Shown piece after piece: positions 33,541-43,281 of a stretch of DNA of 44,593 nt. Every line of letters begins with the position of its first letter. Position 1 is the first letter of the stretch. The notes beneath the pieces were generated by a model. It saw only the letters and a list, made by a program, of their open reading frames with translations. It had not been told where the DNA came from and searched no databases. A program made the translations under genes and the position numbers. Origin of the DNA: a virus; IMG/VR virus record IMGVR_UViG_3300021963_000221, positions 1-44,593 of that record. One strand, 5' to 3'.

Positions 33541-36500
33541 TTATTTTATGCTACATGAAGCAGCATCCTCTTGATCGTTTTCTTGTGCAGGAGTTATTGG
33601 ATTGTTCTGAGAACTACCCATCTTACCTGTAATGTTTTCTGTAAGAATGTTAAGCAAGTTAGTAGGAAGGGTTGTTACTACCGCATCCTCTACCACAGGC
33701 AAAGTACTTTCTAAAGAAGCTAGTTCTGCATCGTATTTAGCATTGATTTCTTGTTCAGTAGGATTTGTCCTGACTATAGGAGAATTATTTGCAACTATTT
33801 CAGTTATCTTTTCCTCAGTAAACCCTTGTTTTCTTAATTCTTCTTTAAGTGTATTCAAACCATCACTAACAGAATATTCTGATCTACCACCACTTGCAAT
33901 AAGTTTTCCGTCTGCATCTCTTACCTCAGGGTTGTATACATCTTTGTACTCCCCTTCAAAAAAGTTAGAATCATAAGTATACTCTCGTACTTGTTCTCCA
34001 TACTTAAATCTATACTTTTCTAGTTCCTCTTGCCTTTTTGTTTCTATTTCAGCCTTAGCGTCTTCCGTAGATATAGATGGAACTATTACTTCTGGTACAG
34101 AGGTAGGTGTTACATCTTCTTGAACAATAGGTTCTTGGTTATCTAACCCTAAAGAAATCTGTGGAGTTAACGAGTTCTTATGACCACTATTGTCAAAACT
34201 AATATACACACTAGTTTTAGACTTCTCGTAGTTTCCTTTATTACTAATCTTAGTACCACCTACAATAGATCCTGTAAAAGTCACAGGAGTATTTGTTACT
34301 ATATTTCCTCGTAAAAGATTTGCAGTAGGGTCTTCTTGGGGTAAAAACATTAAGGCATTCACCTTACCCTTACTGTCCTTATTTCCTTCTAAATTAAACT
34401 TGGCTATTTTATTGTTAGACTTGTTTGCAATTGTACTTACAATAGAATTAATCTGAAAGAATTCTGCTCGTGCATTAATTGGAACAGGAGTATACGGTTT
34501 AAAACTATTCTTGTCTACATAAACAATCTTTAGACTCTTCTTATTAATAGCTTCTAATTTACCATTTACAACCTTACCTGTTAACTCAACTGAATACTTT
34601 ATTACCTGATTACCTTTTACAAATTCTATAATCCCTTCTTTCTTTTTATAGGTAGTTGCAATCTGTATAGCACTTGCTGATTCAGTTGTAACTGTAGGTA
34701 TAGAAGAATCTGGTTTACCTTGTATAAACTGCTTGTTCCATATATACTCAAGCATCTCCTTTGCAAAAGTTCCTTCAGGAAAGATTGCCATAAATTCTTC
34801 CTTAAGTGCATCAATGCCTTCTTGGTTATCTTCGTCTATTGCTTGACCTACTTTCTTATATATGTTCTGTAAAGTTCCTAAGGCTCTCTTACCTACTGCC
34901 TCTTTAATAAAAGAAAACAGATCCATAACTTTAACTACATAAGATTCTGGTTTCTTATTTACTGTTCTTAGTATCTCAGACTGAGTTCCAGCATTAGAAC
35001 TTGCAAATACAGTAGGCGTAGTAGAACTTACACCTGTTTGTTCTGCATTTTGTGGCATAGGTTTTTCTACAGGTAATCCGTCAAACAACTCTTGTGGAGG
35101 TGCAGGAACAACTTCTGCAGGCAAATCTGTTGGGGGTTCTACTACAACTACTTCAGGTAAAGTAATGTCACTTACGGGAGCAGGAGGGGTTACTACTTCT
35201 TCTTCACCCGTAGTTATTTCTACAGGAGCAACTTCAGCATTTGTAAGTGGAAGGTTCTTTAACTTCTCCGCATTTACTACATTTAAGTATATACGATACA
35301 ACTCTCCAGGATTAGTAGGTTCTTTACCATCTAACAAACTGTTTAAGTCTTCTAGACCTTTGTTAACCGTCTCTGCATCAAAACCTAAAGCAGAAAACAA
35401 AGCTGTAAATCTAGACTTTAATTGTTGCTTAGACTTAGAAGAGTTAAGGGACTTAATAGCTCCAGCTATCTTTTCTTTCCTTTTCTTATTTGGGACATTT
35501 ACAACTTCTCCTTGCTCATTCTCTTCTTGTATAAACTCTGGCTCCTTTTGAAAGTTAGCAATAGCAGCATTCATTGCTGGATCTTTTTCATCAGGAACAA
35601 CTAAAGCAGTATCTTCTATTTTCTCGTCTTCTCTTACTATCTCTTTTACAGTTTCATCTACTACTTCTTTATGTTCTTCATCTGTTAGTTGGATATTAAA
35701 TACAGTGTTTACTGCACCCATATCAAAAGTTATTCCAGGTCTAATTGTTTCTAAGCGAGCAAGTTCTTTAGCAAGTACTTTCTTTTGTTCTTTTTTACTC
35801 AGCTCAGATAACTGTTGTTGTCCTAATCTAACAGCTGACTCAATTTTGTCGTTTAACTGTTTAAATACACTTTGACGAATATTTTCGGAATTGTCTCTTA
35901 ACAGTAAGGCAAGTTCAGTTGCTTTAGCAATCTGCATACTTTGTCCAAAGTCTTCTATAGGTGTGTTTAAAAGTTGATTCTCAAATACGGTATTACCATT
36001 GTCTTCAATAGACTGTAGTTGCTGTTTACGTCTTTGAATAGCTTCCATCATTTGATCTCTACCTGTTCTCATAACAGAAGATCCTTTACCTGAAAGCTCA
36101 CTTGCCATTATAGTTTTTGCAAGTGCTTCTTCATTTGCTTTTAATGCTGCAGGGTTATTTGTCTCTGATACTTGTTTGATGTTTCGAGTAATCATTTTCT
36201 CTAACACCTGCTCTCTTTCCTCTGGAGTAGATTCTGCATACTTAAGCGCAAGATTCTCGTAGTTGTCAATCTCCTTCTCTACGTTCTCTACTAAAGAAAT
36301 GTATTGCTCTTGTTGTTGAGCATCCATCTTCTCAAAGTCTAATCCCTTTTTAACTAGTAAGTCACTTCTTTGTAGTAAGGCACTAAAGTATCCAAACTGT
36401 TTCTCACTATCTTCTAGTAAAGTTTCTGGATCAACTAGGTTTAACATTACTCTATCTGCAGACTCTTTCAATTGAGTAAGTCTGTTTCCTTCTAGTATAG

Positions 36501-38625
36501 CTCTAGAGTACTGGTCCTTAGTAATCTCTCCTTTATCTCTAAGTTTAGTTAACTCCTCTTTAAAGATTCTAGGATTAGTAGCTACGTTAAATCTAATTAA
36601 ATTGTCATCTATCTTCTTTGAACTATAGACACTAGAACCTGTCATTATAGCACCTGCTGCTGCGGATTCTGCAAATGTCTTCCACATAGAACTTCCTATA
36701 GTCTCTAGACTTGTAGCATCTAGTTCTTCTGGAAGTTCTCCATACATGTCATCTTTTGTTTTATATATTTGGTTTAGTGCATAGTTAGCAAACATTGAAA
36801 TTTCTTCCTCTAGCCCTTCTTGTACAGTTTGTTTAATTGCAGAACCTGCTGCCAACAAAGTAGATCTAGCTGCTACTGAAAGTTTATTAAACTCTGGAAG
36901 TAAAGCAGTAGTTACAGCTGCTTTTCTTTCAGCTGCACTTAACGACTTAGTTGCTAGACTCTTAGAACCCATAAAGTATCCAATATCAGGTACAATAGAT
37001 TCTGTAAGTCCTTCAATAACTCCTTGGATTACACCTACGTTAAAAGCGTCTAATTTGCTTTTGTAGTTCTTCTTATTCTGATCGTAAGAACGTAAAGCAG
37101 AACTTGCTGCTACAGGAACAAATGTTGCTAATCTAGCACCTACTCCTGCACCCATTAATCCTTTTGTAATAAAAAGTGTAGGAGCCATTTCTGCAGCTGT
37201 ACGAACACTTAATCCGGGAAGAGATCCCCAGATATATTCTGTAGACTTTACTTTCTTTCCTCCTTCAATCTTTTCTTTAGTGTAAGTAAAGTTTTGACCT
37301 AGATACTGATAGTTTCCTAACTGATCCCTATCTCTTTCTGTAATTCTATTATCTCCATCTAAGTCGGCAAGAATCATATCTCCAGAGATCCACTTATCTC
37401 TAAAGTTATTCATACTATAATCAGAGACTCCGGGAACAAAAGGAAGAATAAAATTACTTAGTCCTTCTACTATAGGTTGAAGAATTTGTGTTTTAGTATA
37501 TATACCTGCTTTGTTTAAAGCTCCTGCTTCCCTGTAACGTTGAGATGTACCGTAGTAATAATCATAAGCATCTTCATTAGATTTTGCATGAGTATTATAA
37601 GTACGTTGTACTTCCCTTAAAGCTCCTTGTAATTCATTTGCTTTCTGAGGATCTGCTACCTGCATCTCCTCACTTAAGACTTTCATTAAACTAGCTATAC
37701 TTCTATCAGTATGATTGTAGTCTGTAAAGTCATTAGTTCCTATTCCTTCTTTTTTATATGATTCAAATACATCATTATCATAAAAAGCATCTCCTCTAGT
37801 TCTGTTCCTTTCTTGGGCTTTAATTAATTTTACTTGATCAATTAATCCTTTAGAAGTAGAAGAGTTAAAAGATTGTCCTTTTGCTTTTAAATTTGCAATG
37901 TAGTCTTCTGTTGCTTTCTTTATCTGAAGGTCGGACTTATACTGATTAATAACAGCTTGTTGTTTCTTAAGATCTTCTAATTCCTTTCCTAACTTATTTA
38001 TTCCAGTAACATCTGTATTAGCTCGTACTGTACCCATAGAGTACGTAGCATTCATTAGATTTGTTTTTGATGCTTCCTTTGCTTTTAAATAGTTTTCAGT
38101 AAGTTGACCTATCTTCTTATCTAACTCGTCAGACAAAGGATCTTCCATGCCATAGGTTTGGTCAATGATTCCTTTTGATCTTTGCTTTTCTTCTCCTACT
38201 GGATCTATTCCTGGAGTGGTTTTAACAGGAGCAGTATTACTAATAATCTTTCCATTAGGCAACTTTACTGTACCGTTATCTAATAATACACTTCCCTTAG
38301 GAGCACCTGCAACTTCTAACTTAGCAGTAGGAGTATTTGGAAACTGAGCACCTGTACTTTCCAAGTTAATCTTAGAAGCTACAGATAAAGCATTATCAAT
38401 CTCTGATGCTCTTCTTGCATTAGCTAATTTTATTTCTTCTAGTCTTCTTTCGTAAGAAGCTATCTCACTGTTGATTCTACTTACATTTTGTCCTCTAAAA
38501 TATTGAGAAGCTGCTGGTCCAGATAAGTTACCTCCAGATATTTGCCCAATACGAGTCTCAGGAATAAAACCTACACTAATAGGTTTTGATGCGGGTTTAG
38601 GATTAGGGGTCTGATTTTCAGCCAT
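33541..38625 (-). CDS. Giant virion protein with a dockerin/EF-hand-like calcium loop
   Basis: 1,694 residues, probably packaged and ejected with the other giants (inference from neighbours). A dockerin-like calcium loop starts at residue 421: DLDGDNRITERDRDQLG, with Asp at positions 1, 3 and 5 and the typical helix after it. An Ala/Gly-rich hydrophobic stretch at about residues 480-512 (LFITKGLMGAGVGARLATF) may cross or perturb a membrane. Most of the remainder is charged helix up to about residue 1070, then a Pro/Glu/Val-rich linker (near residues 1110-1200) and a C-terminal beta-rich region. No enzymatic motif was found. It precedes the polymerase by 35 bases. Confidence 0.75.
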   Translation of the reverse strand: MAENQTPNPKPASKPISVGFIPETRIGQISGGNLSGPAASQYFRGQNVSRINSEIASYERRLEEIKLANARRASEIDNALSVASKINLESTGAQFPNTPTAKLEVAGAPKGSVLLDNGTVKLPNGKIISNTAPVKTTPGIDPVGEEKQRSKGIIDQTYGMEDPLSDELDKKIGQLTENYLKAKEASKTNLMNATYSMGTVRANTDVTGINKLGKELEDLKKQQAVINQYKSDLQIKKATEDYIANLKAKGQSFNSSTSKGLIDQVKLIKAQERNRTRGDAFYDNDVFESYKKEGIGTNDFTDYNHTDRSIASLMKVLSEEMQVADPQKANELQGALREVQRTYNTHAKSNEDAYDYYYGTSQRYREAGALNKAGIYTKTQILQPIVEGLSNFILPFVPGVSDYSMNNFRDKWISGDMILADLDGDNRITERDRDQLGNYQYLGQNFTYTKEKIEGGKKVKSTEYIWGSLPGLSVRTAAEMAPTLFITKGLMGAGVGARLATFVPVAASSALRSYDQNKKNYKSKLDAFNVGVIQGVIEGLTESIVPDIGYFMGSKSLATKSLSAAERKAAVTTALLPEFNKLSVAARSTLLAAGSAIKQTVQEGLEEEISMFANYALNQIYKTKDDMYGELPEELDATSLETIGSSMWKTFAESAAAGAIMTGSSVYSSKKIDDNLIRFNVATNPRIFKEELTKLRDKGEITKDQYSRAILEGNRLTQLKESADRVMLNLVDPETLLEDSEKQFGYFSALLQRSDLLVKKGLDFEKMDAQQQEQYISLVENVEKEIDNYENLALKYAESTPEEREQVLEKMITRNIKQVSETNNPAALKANEEALAKTIMASELSGKGSSVMRTGRDQMMEAIQRRKQQLQSIEDNGNTVFENQLLNTPIEDFGQSMQIAKATELALLLRDNSENIRQSVFKQLNDKIESAVRLGQQQLSELSKKEQKKVLAKELARLETIRPGITFDMGAVNTVFNIQLTDEEHKEVVDETVKEIVREDEKIEDTALVVPDEKDPAMNAAIANFQKEPEFIQEENEQGEVVNVPNKKRKEKIAGAIKSLNSSKSKQQLKSRFTALFSALGFDAETVNKGLEDLNSLLDGKEPTNPGELYRIYLNVVNAEKLKNLPLTNAEVAPVEITTGEEEVVTPPAPVSDITLPEVVVVEPPTDLPAEVVPAPPQELFDGLPVEKPMPQNAEQTGVSSTTPTVFASSNAGTQSEILRTVNKKPESYVVKVMDLFSFIKEAVGKRALGTLQNIYKKVGQAIDEDNQEGIDALKEEFMAIFPEGTFAKEMLEYIWNKQFIQGKPDSSIPTVTTESASAIQIATTYKKKEGIIEFVKGNQVIKYSVELTGKVVNGKLEAINKKSLKIVYVDKNSFKPYTPVPINARAEFFQINSIVSTIANKSNNKIAKFNLEGNKDSKGKVNALMFLPQEDPTANLLRGNIVTNTPVTFTGSIVGGTKISNKGNYEKSKTSVYISFDNSGHKNSLTPQISLGLDNQEPIVQEDVTPTSVPEVIVPSISTEDAKAEIETKRQEELEKYRFKYGEQVREYTYDSNFFEGEYKDVYNPEVRDADGKLIASGGRSEYSVSDGLNTLKEELRKQGFTEEKITEIVANNSPIVRTNPTEQEINAKYDAELASLESTLPVVEDAVVTTLPTNLLNILTENITGKMGSSQNNPITPAQENDQEDAASCSIK

Positions 38626-38636
38626 CTTAGTTTATT

Positions 38637-40250
38637 TTAAATAGGCTCTTTATACTCGTAGATTACTGTTTGATCAGAGTCGTCTAATAAAGCAGACAAT
38701 GGTAAGTTAAAGTACTGTTCAGCAGGAATTGTTTGGTTTCCGTTGTTTACCATTAAGTTTGTATTAGATACTGCAACACCCTTATCATCTACAGTTTGTT
38801 TTAGATACTCATTGTAAGATCGGCTTACTGTTGTAGCTTTGTTTATAATACCTTGTAAAATTTCTGCATCCGGTCCTGTAACATACTCTTTATTGAGTAG
38901 TGTACTAGCTTTTTCAATTACTCCTTTTAATTGCTTAGGGTCAGTTGACTTAAGTAATTGATCTATTTTTTGTATTTCTGATCCTACTGTAGTATTTGGT
39001 GCACCCTTTAAATAAATAGGTGTTTTACTATAAGCCTTTGTCATTGCTCCTAAAGTATTTAATAAATCAAATTTTAGATTAAATTGATCTACGTTAGAAA
39101 CTATTTTAGATCCTTTAGGAATAGTTGCTTCTGCTGTCTGTTTGTCCAACTCTGCATTTAAGTAAGCCATCTCTTTAGCATTTCTATGTGCTTGTGCTTG
39201 AGTACCGTAAGGATCTGCTTGCATCTTTCTTTCCTCTTGACGGTAAGCGTAAGCATTAGCTTGTTGAGAAATAAACTTATCTTGATAGATAGCAACGTAC
39301 TGATTAGGATTAAAGTTATTTATATCAGAAATCTTGTTTAGATTATCTTTTACAATATCAGACTGTACTCTAAACTGTTCATACTGTTGTTTTGCTTGCT
39401 CAAGAACTTTCTTTGCACTTGCAGTACCCGATCTATCAAAAGCACTTTGTGCCTCTCTTACTTTCTGACTAGATAAGTTTAATCCAGCTTGAGTAGAAGC
39501 ATCCATTGCACTATAATAGTTAACTACGTCTGCATGAGCAGCTTCAATACCTTTTTGTTTAACATCATACATTGCATCTATACGCAATTGATTTTGTTCT
39601 TTGGCTCCTAAGGTAGCTCTAACTTTAGCTGCAATCTCTTGCTCACTCAGTCCCTTAACAGATACTGTTCTAATGTATTGTCCATCAGAGTATTCTTCTA
39701 AGTAACCATTTTCTTTTGCTCCCTTCATCATATCTTGAATCTTTGCAGATACATCTACAAAAGGAGTATACTCTTTAGTTCCTAGTTTGTATCCTAGTTT
39801 GCCACTCTTCATGTAGTCTTGTACATCCTCAAAAAACTCAGAGTCGTTAGCAGCACTTCTTAGTTCAGGTTTAAGTTTAGATAAAGTTTCTTTTCTACGA
39901 GAAACTTCTTTACCGTTAGAAACTGCAGTAGTAAGATATTCGTCTCTCTCTAAAGGTTTTCCGATGTTAAGAACTGCTTGTACATTAGACTTATTAGAAA
40001 AGTCTAATCCTGCACTAGAACTAATAGCCTTAACTAGGTTACCCATACTCTTATCAAAGTATTCTCTTTCTACGTCTGTTAAAATAGAAGAACGAAGATT
40101 ATGATAAGTGTCTATGCTTTGTTGTACTTTAGCTACACCTTCGTCATACATCTCTTGTTTTTTCTGAGCAAACTTTAATAACTCGTCTGCTGGTAAAGGA
40201 GAGATATAGTCTGGATATTCAAATTTGGTATGTTGTGCTGAAATTGGCAT
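38637..40250 (-). CDS. Helical virion-associated protein (putative)
   Basis: 537 residues, nearly all helical and rich in Lys, Glu, Gln and Ala. The start has a PDYISPLPADELL segment followed by a KKQEMYDEGVAKVQQSID helix (residues 15-47). I recall this N-terminal pattern in virion-associated proteins of crAss-like phages; function unknown. It is in the same run of genes as the giant proteins, separated from the 1,694-residue gene by 11 bases and from the gene before by 3 bases. It may be a cargo or internal virion protein. Confidence 0.65.
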   Translation of the reverse strand: MPISAQHTKFEYPDYISPLPADELLKFAQKKQEMYDEGVAKVQQSIDTYHNLRSSILTDVEREYFDKSMGNLVKAISSSAGLDFSNKSNVQAVLNIGKPLERDEYLTTAVSNGKEVSRRKETLSKLKPELRSAANDSEFFEDVQDYMKSGKLGYKLGTKEYTPFVDVSAKIQDMMKGAKENGYLEEYSDGQYIRTVSVKGLSEQEIAAKVRATLGAKEQNQLRIDAMYDVKQKGIEAAHADVVNYYSAMDASTQAGLNLSSQKVREAQSAFDRSGTASAKKVLEQAKQQYEQFRVQSDIVKDNLNKISDINNFNPNQYVAIYQDKFISQQANAYAYRQEERKMQADPYGTQAQAHRNAKEMAYLNAELDKQTAEATIPKGSKIVSNVDQFNLKFDLLNTLGAMTKAYSKTPIYLKGAPNTTVGSEIQKIDQLLKSTDPKQLKGVIEKASTLLNKEYVTGPDAEILQGIINKATTVSRSYNEYLKQTVDDKGVAVSNTNLMVNNGNQTIPAEQYFNLPLSALLDDSDQTVIYEYKEPI

Positions 40251-40253
40251 GGT

Positions 40254-42422
40254 TTACTTTTTAGATTTTTTGTACATTCCTTTTTTAGCCGTAGTCTTTT
40301 GAGCAGCTTGTTTTGCTTCTTGTTCTTTCATGTAGTTATACATTTCAAAAGCAGCTCGCATACCTTCAGGCATATTAGGATTTCCCTTAGAGTCCCAATT
40401 GTACGTAGGAGATACAATAGGAATACCTAATGCTTTTAGGTTTTCGTCTTGGTCAAATTTACCTTTTTTCTCTGTTAAACTAGCAATTGCTGCTAACTTT
40501 TCTCCCGACTGAGCATCCCTAGCTTGACCTATTAAATTGTTGTATACACGATCAAATGCTTGAGCATTAAATTGATCTGCTCTTTCAGACATCTGTGCAT
40601 TAGCCATATCAGCTTGAGAACGTCCTTGTGCATCAAAGTTTTGCTTAGACTGAAAAGCTTTTTGCTTAGCATCTAAACTTGCAATGTAAGCCATGTTAGG
40701 ATCTGCTCCTGCTCTCATTGCTGCAATTGCAGAGTTATCTATATCTTGTAGCTCACTCTGAATGTTTAATGTCTGAGGACGTACGTAAGGAGCGTCTACT
40801 TCAGGAATAGCATAAGAATAGATTTCTTGTGCTTGAGCTAATCCCATAGCTTCTGGAATAGCTTGATACAAAGGAAACTGTCCTCTAGTATACTTACCTG
40901 TCTTTCCAGGGGTTACATCATTTATTTTAACTCCATCAGGAGGAGTTCCGTTACCGCCTCCTGGAGGAACAGGAGTTTTAGGTTCAAAATTAGGTAACTG
41001 TCTTGATGCGGTATACAAGCCTAACTTAGAATCAATAGAACGTTGGTCTCCTTCTTCAGGAATAAAACCCATTTCAGAAGCAAACTGATCTGCTTCTTCT
41101 GGAGTATATCCAGCTTTTAATGCTCGATTTCTTATCTCTTCAGTATAAGCAACCTGTGCTCTACGCATCTGATCCTTATTTTTAGGATCAAAAGTTTCTC
41201 CTTGTGCTTCTAGGTCTTTTAAAAACCACTCATAATTTCTTTTAAATAAATCTAAGTTAGACTCTTCTCCATATACTCCTGAAGGCAGAGTAGACTGAAG
41301 ACCGGGAACTTGTGCATCAAGTAGGCTAAGTTTAGGATCCATTTTAGCTACCTTAGATTTAGTACTAGGCTTATAAGTAGGGATAGGATCTTTTTCAGTT
41401 ACTGCTCCCTTTCCCATGTTAGCAGTAATCTTAGCTTGTACATAACCAGGTAATGCTTTAAATCCTGGGTTGTTAATATCTGCTCCATTCTTAGCTTCTA
41501 CTTCTCCGTTAGAGTTACCATTCATAATCTGTTGATCTCTGAATAGTTCATCAAGAATCTTTTGATTACGTTGCATCATAAGACTTGCAGTATCCTTATC
41601 TACTTGTTTAGCAAAAGGATTGTCTAGCGTTTTCTTGTATGAAGTAATATCGTAGTTTTTAGCAATCTGAGCAAAGGTCTTCTTAGAACCTTCTGGCTTT
41701 AAGTTGTTAGAGTAGACACGAGTTTCATCAGGAAGGTTTGTAGGAATACCTCCATTCTCATGAGAAGGTCCTTCAGCCATTTCTGTTTCAAAGTTAGGAA
41801 GTTGGATAAACTCTCCTCCCTCAATCTCTACATCGTTCATGCCTTCACTAGCATAACGTTTATTTATTTTTGCACCCATTTCGGCTTTAATTATAGGTTG
41901 AGACTCTGTTCCCCCACTTGTAGTAGGACCATACATAAAGTTATAATCATCTACAGGTTTAGAGTTTCTTTGTTGGATTGACTGAGTTAATTTACGTTGA
42001 TTTTCTAAATCTTGGTTATAGCTAAAGGCAGTATTTAATCCTAGTAATCCTAAACCTACAGCTGCACTTTCTTGTCCTTTAAATTGATCTTTAAGTTGAT
42101 CTAACAAACTTTTTTCTAAAGAACCAGAATCGGTCTTTTTAGTTAGTTCATCAGACTTTGAAAACTTTTGTTCTTCAGTAGGTACCTGACTTGGATTTAA
42201 AGTAATGTATGAGTCTGTGTTTAATTTAGGAACCTCAGGATTAAGTTTTTTTTGCCAATCCCAAGTTTCTTGAGGGCTAGCAATAAATCCAGGTATATTT
42301 AACAGCTCTCCAGGATTATCTGGATTATCCGTAAGTTGCGGATTAGATAGATTGGTAGCTTTAGGATTTAACTCGTCCTCACCTCCATTACCAAATCTTC
42401 TAAATAAACGATTTCTTAACAT
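40254..42422 (-). CDS. Virion protein with conserved GPSHENGGI domain
   Basis: 722 residues. Residues 197-260 contain a conserved segment: VEIEGGEFIQLPN, AEGPSHENGGI, LPDETRVYSNNLK and KTFAQIAKNY. I recall this set in structural proteins of crAss-like and other Bacteroidota phages, with no known function. The N-terminus has a FGNGGEDEL motif, the centre is Pro/Gly-rich (PPGGGNGTPPDG), and the C-terminus is helical with an unusual Lys-rich tail (KKGMYKKSKK). It is the first large gene after the promoter at 42486-42515, with about a 60-base leader. Confidence 0.7.
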   Translation of the reverse strand: MLRNRLFRRFGNGGEDELNPKATNLSNPQLTDNPDNPGELLNIPGFIASPQETWDWQKKLNPEVPKLNTDSYITLNPSQVPTEEQKFSKSDELTKKTDSGSLEKSLLDQLKDQFKGQESAAVGLGLLGLNTAFSYNQDLENQRKLTQSIQQRNSKPVDDYNFMYGPTTSGGTESQPIIKAEMGAKINKRYASEGMNDVEIEGGEFIQLPNFETEMAEGPSHENGGIPTNLPDETRVYSNNLKPEGSKKTFAQIAKNYDITSYKKTLDNPFAKQVDKDTASLMMQRNQKILDELFRDQQIMNGNSNGEVEAKNGADINNPGFKALPGYVQAKITANMGKGAVTEKDPIPTYKPSTKSKVAKMDPKLSLLDAQVPGLQSTLPSGVYGEESNLDLFKRNYEWFLKDLEAQGETFDPKNKDQMRRAQVAYTEEIRNRALKAGYTPEEADQFASEMGFIPEEGDQRSIDSKLGLYTASRQLPNFEPKTPVPPGGGNGTPPDGVKINDVTPGKTGKYTRGQFPLYQAIPEAMGLAQAQEIYSYAIPEVDAPYVRPQTLNIQSELQDIDNSAIAAMRAGADPNMAYIASLDAKQKAFQSKQNFDAQGRSQADMANAQMSERADQFNAQAFDRVYNNLIGQARDAQSGEKLAAIASLTEKKGKFDQDENLKALGIPIVSPTYNWDSKGNPNMPEGMRAAFEMYNYMKEQEAKQAAQKTTAKKGMYKKSKK

Positions 42423-42485
42423 GTTTTAATGATTAATGTTATTAACTTAGTATGTTAATAAGTGCTTGGAAATAAGCTAGTTATA

Positions 42486-42515
42486 CAAATATACAAGATT
42501 AATAAAAAAAAGCAA
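42486..42515 (-). promoter_or_regulatory. Host-type promoter for the giant virion gene unit
   Basis: On the minus strand TTG at 42513-42515, 19 bases, then TATATTTG at 42486-42493 and the extended GTAT. The -33 end lies inside the U-tract of the terminator just upstream. Confidence 0.8.
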
Positions 42516-42533
42516 GGGGTAATTGCTTACCCC
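42504..42533 (-). terminator. Intrinsic terminator overlapping the small basic gene stop and the next promoter
   Basis: Minus strand: perfect stem GGGGTAA/TTACCCC with loop GCAA, followed by TTGCTTTTTTTT. The 5' arm contains the TAA stop of the 51-residue gene, and the U-tract holds the TTG of the next promoter. Confidence 0.85.
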
Positions 42534-42682
42534 TGACCTCGTGATTTCTTTAAGTAGTTCTTACTAGACTTTAACTTTGAAGCTTTAGTTTTTGCTACTA
42601 CTCCTTTTCTGCGGATCTTTGGTTTAACTTTAAACTTGGAAGCAGTAGAGGTTGATTTTGATTTAGATGCTTTAGTTGCCAT
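42527..42682 (-). CDS. Small basic Lys/Ser-rich protein
   Basis: 51 residues: starts MATKASKSKSTSTASK and continues with KVKPKIRRKGVVAKTKASK, ending SRGQG. About one third of the residues are Lys or Arg, and there are many Ser and Thr. The leader AAATAAACTAAAACTAAATAT is the A-rich type of this genome, which supports translation. It lies next to a second basic protein gene. It is likely a DNA- or RNA-binding packaged protein; the family is not recognised. Confidence 0.65.
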   Translation of the reverse strand: MATKASKSKSTSTASKFKVKPKIRRKGVVAKTKASKLKSSKNYLKKSRGQG

Positions 42683-42708
42683 ATATTTAGTTTTAGTTTA
42701 TTTAGTCT

Positions 42709-43281
42709 TTAGCACTTCCAACGCCTACGTGCTTGTCTGATTCTGCTGTTAGGATCATTCTGTGTAGCCTGTGAGGATCTACGCAACTGACCTAATGACC
42801 TAGCACAATAAGACTTTCTACGATTAGCTGCTTTGCTACCTGGCTTTACCTTACCTGTAACAGCAGTGCTTAGTTTAGATCCAGGGTTTGCTCTACGATA
42901 AGCCATTACACCTTTCTTAGTCATACCTGCTCCTTGTTTAGTAGGACGATAGTTTGCTCCTGGACCTTTAGTAGTCTTAGCAATAGTACCTCCCTTAGCC
43001 ATATAAGCAGCTTTAAGTCTGCCTCCTGACATAAACTTATAGCCATACTTAGAAGCATCTTGTCTAGCTTCTTGTACGTTACCTTTGTTAGCAGCTACAA
43101 ATCTTGCCTTAGCAACTGAGGTAGGCATCTTACCACCGTCAGCCATCTTAGCTTTAATCTTGCGTTCTTGTTTAAGCATCTCTGGAGTAGGTTTCTTTCC
43201 AGAACCTCTCTTAGCACGGATGTTATCCCACAAACCTCGTTGTGAGTAAGATCCATCCTTACGTTTTATCATTTGTTTCAT
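42709..43281 (-). CDS. Basic virion-associated protein with conserved RRANPGSKL...RRWKC domain
   Basis: 190 residues, very basic. The N-terminal SYSQRGLWDNIRAKRGSGKK segment is a common phage motif. The C-terminal domain has KKGVMAYRRANPGSKLSTAV (122-141), KPGSKAANRRKSYCAR (146-161) and NDPNSRIRQARRRWKC to the end. I recall this domain in marine and environmental phage proteins (a DUF6321-like pattern) of unknown function. Three short M-x-GG motifs lie between (residues 46-50, 84-87 and 94-98). The start overlaps the previous gene (ATGA). Likely DNA-binding in the virion. Confidence 0.72.
   Translation of the reverse strand: MKQMIKRKDGSYSQRGLWDNIRAKRGSGKKPTPEMLKQERKIKAKMADGGKMPTSVAKARFVAANKGNVQEARQDASKYGYKFMSGGRLKAAYMAKGGTIAKTTKGPGANYRPTKQGAGMTKKGVMAYRRANPGSKLSTAVTGKVKPGSKAANRRKSYCARSLGQLRRSSQATQNDPNSRIRQARRRWKC

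Noticed and set aside
33632-38347. Open frames on the plus strand opposite the giant genes (also 21000-25351 and 27501-33632)
   Set aside because: They are antisense shadows of the long minus-strand genes: no leaders, cysteine- or phenylalanine-rich low-complexity translations and no family pattern.
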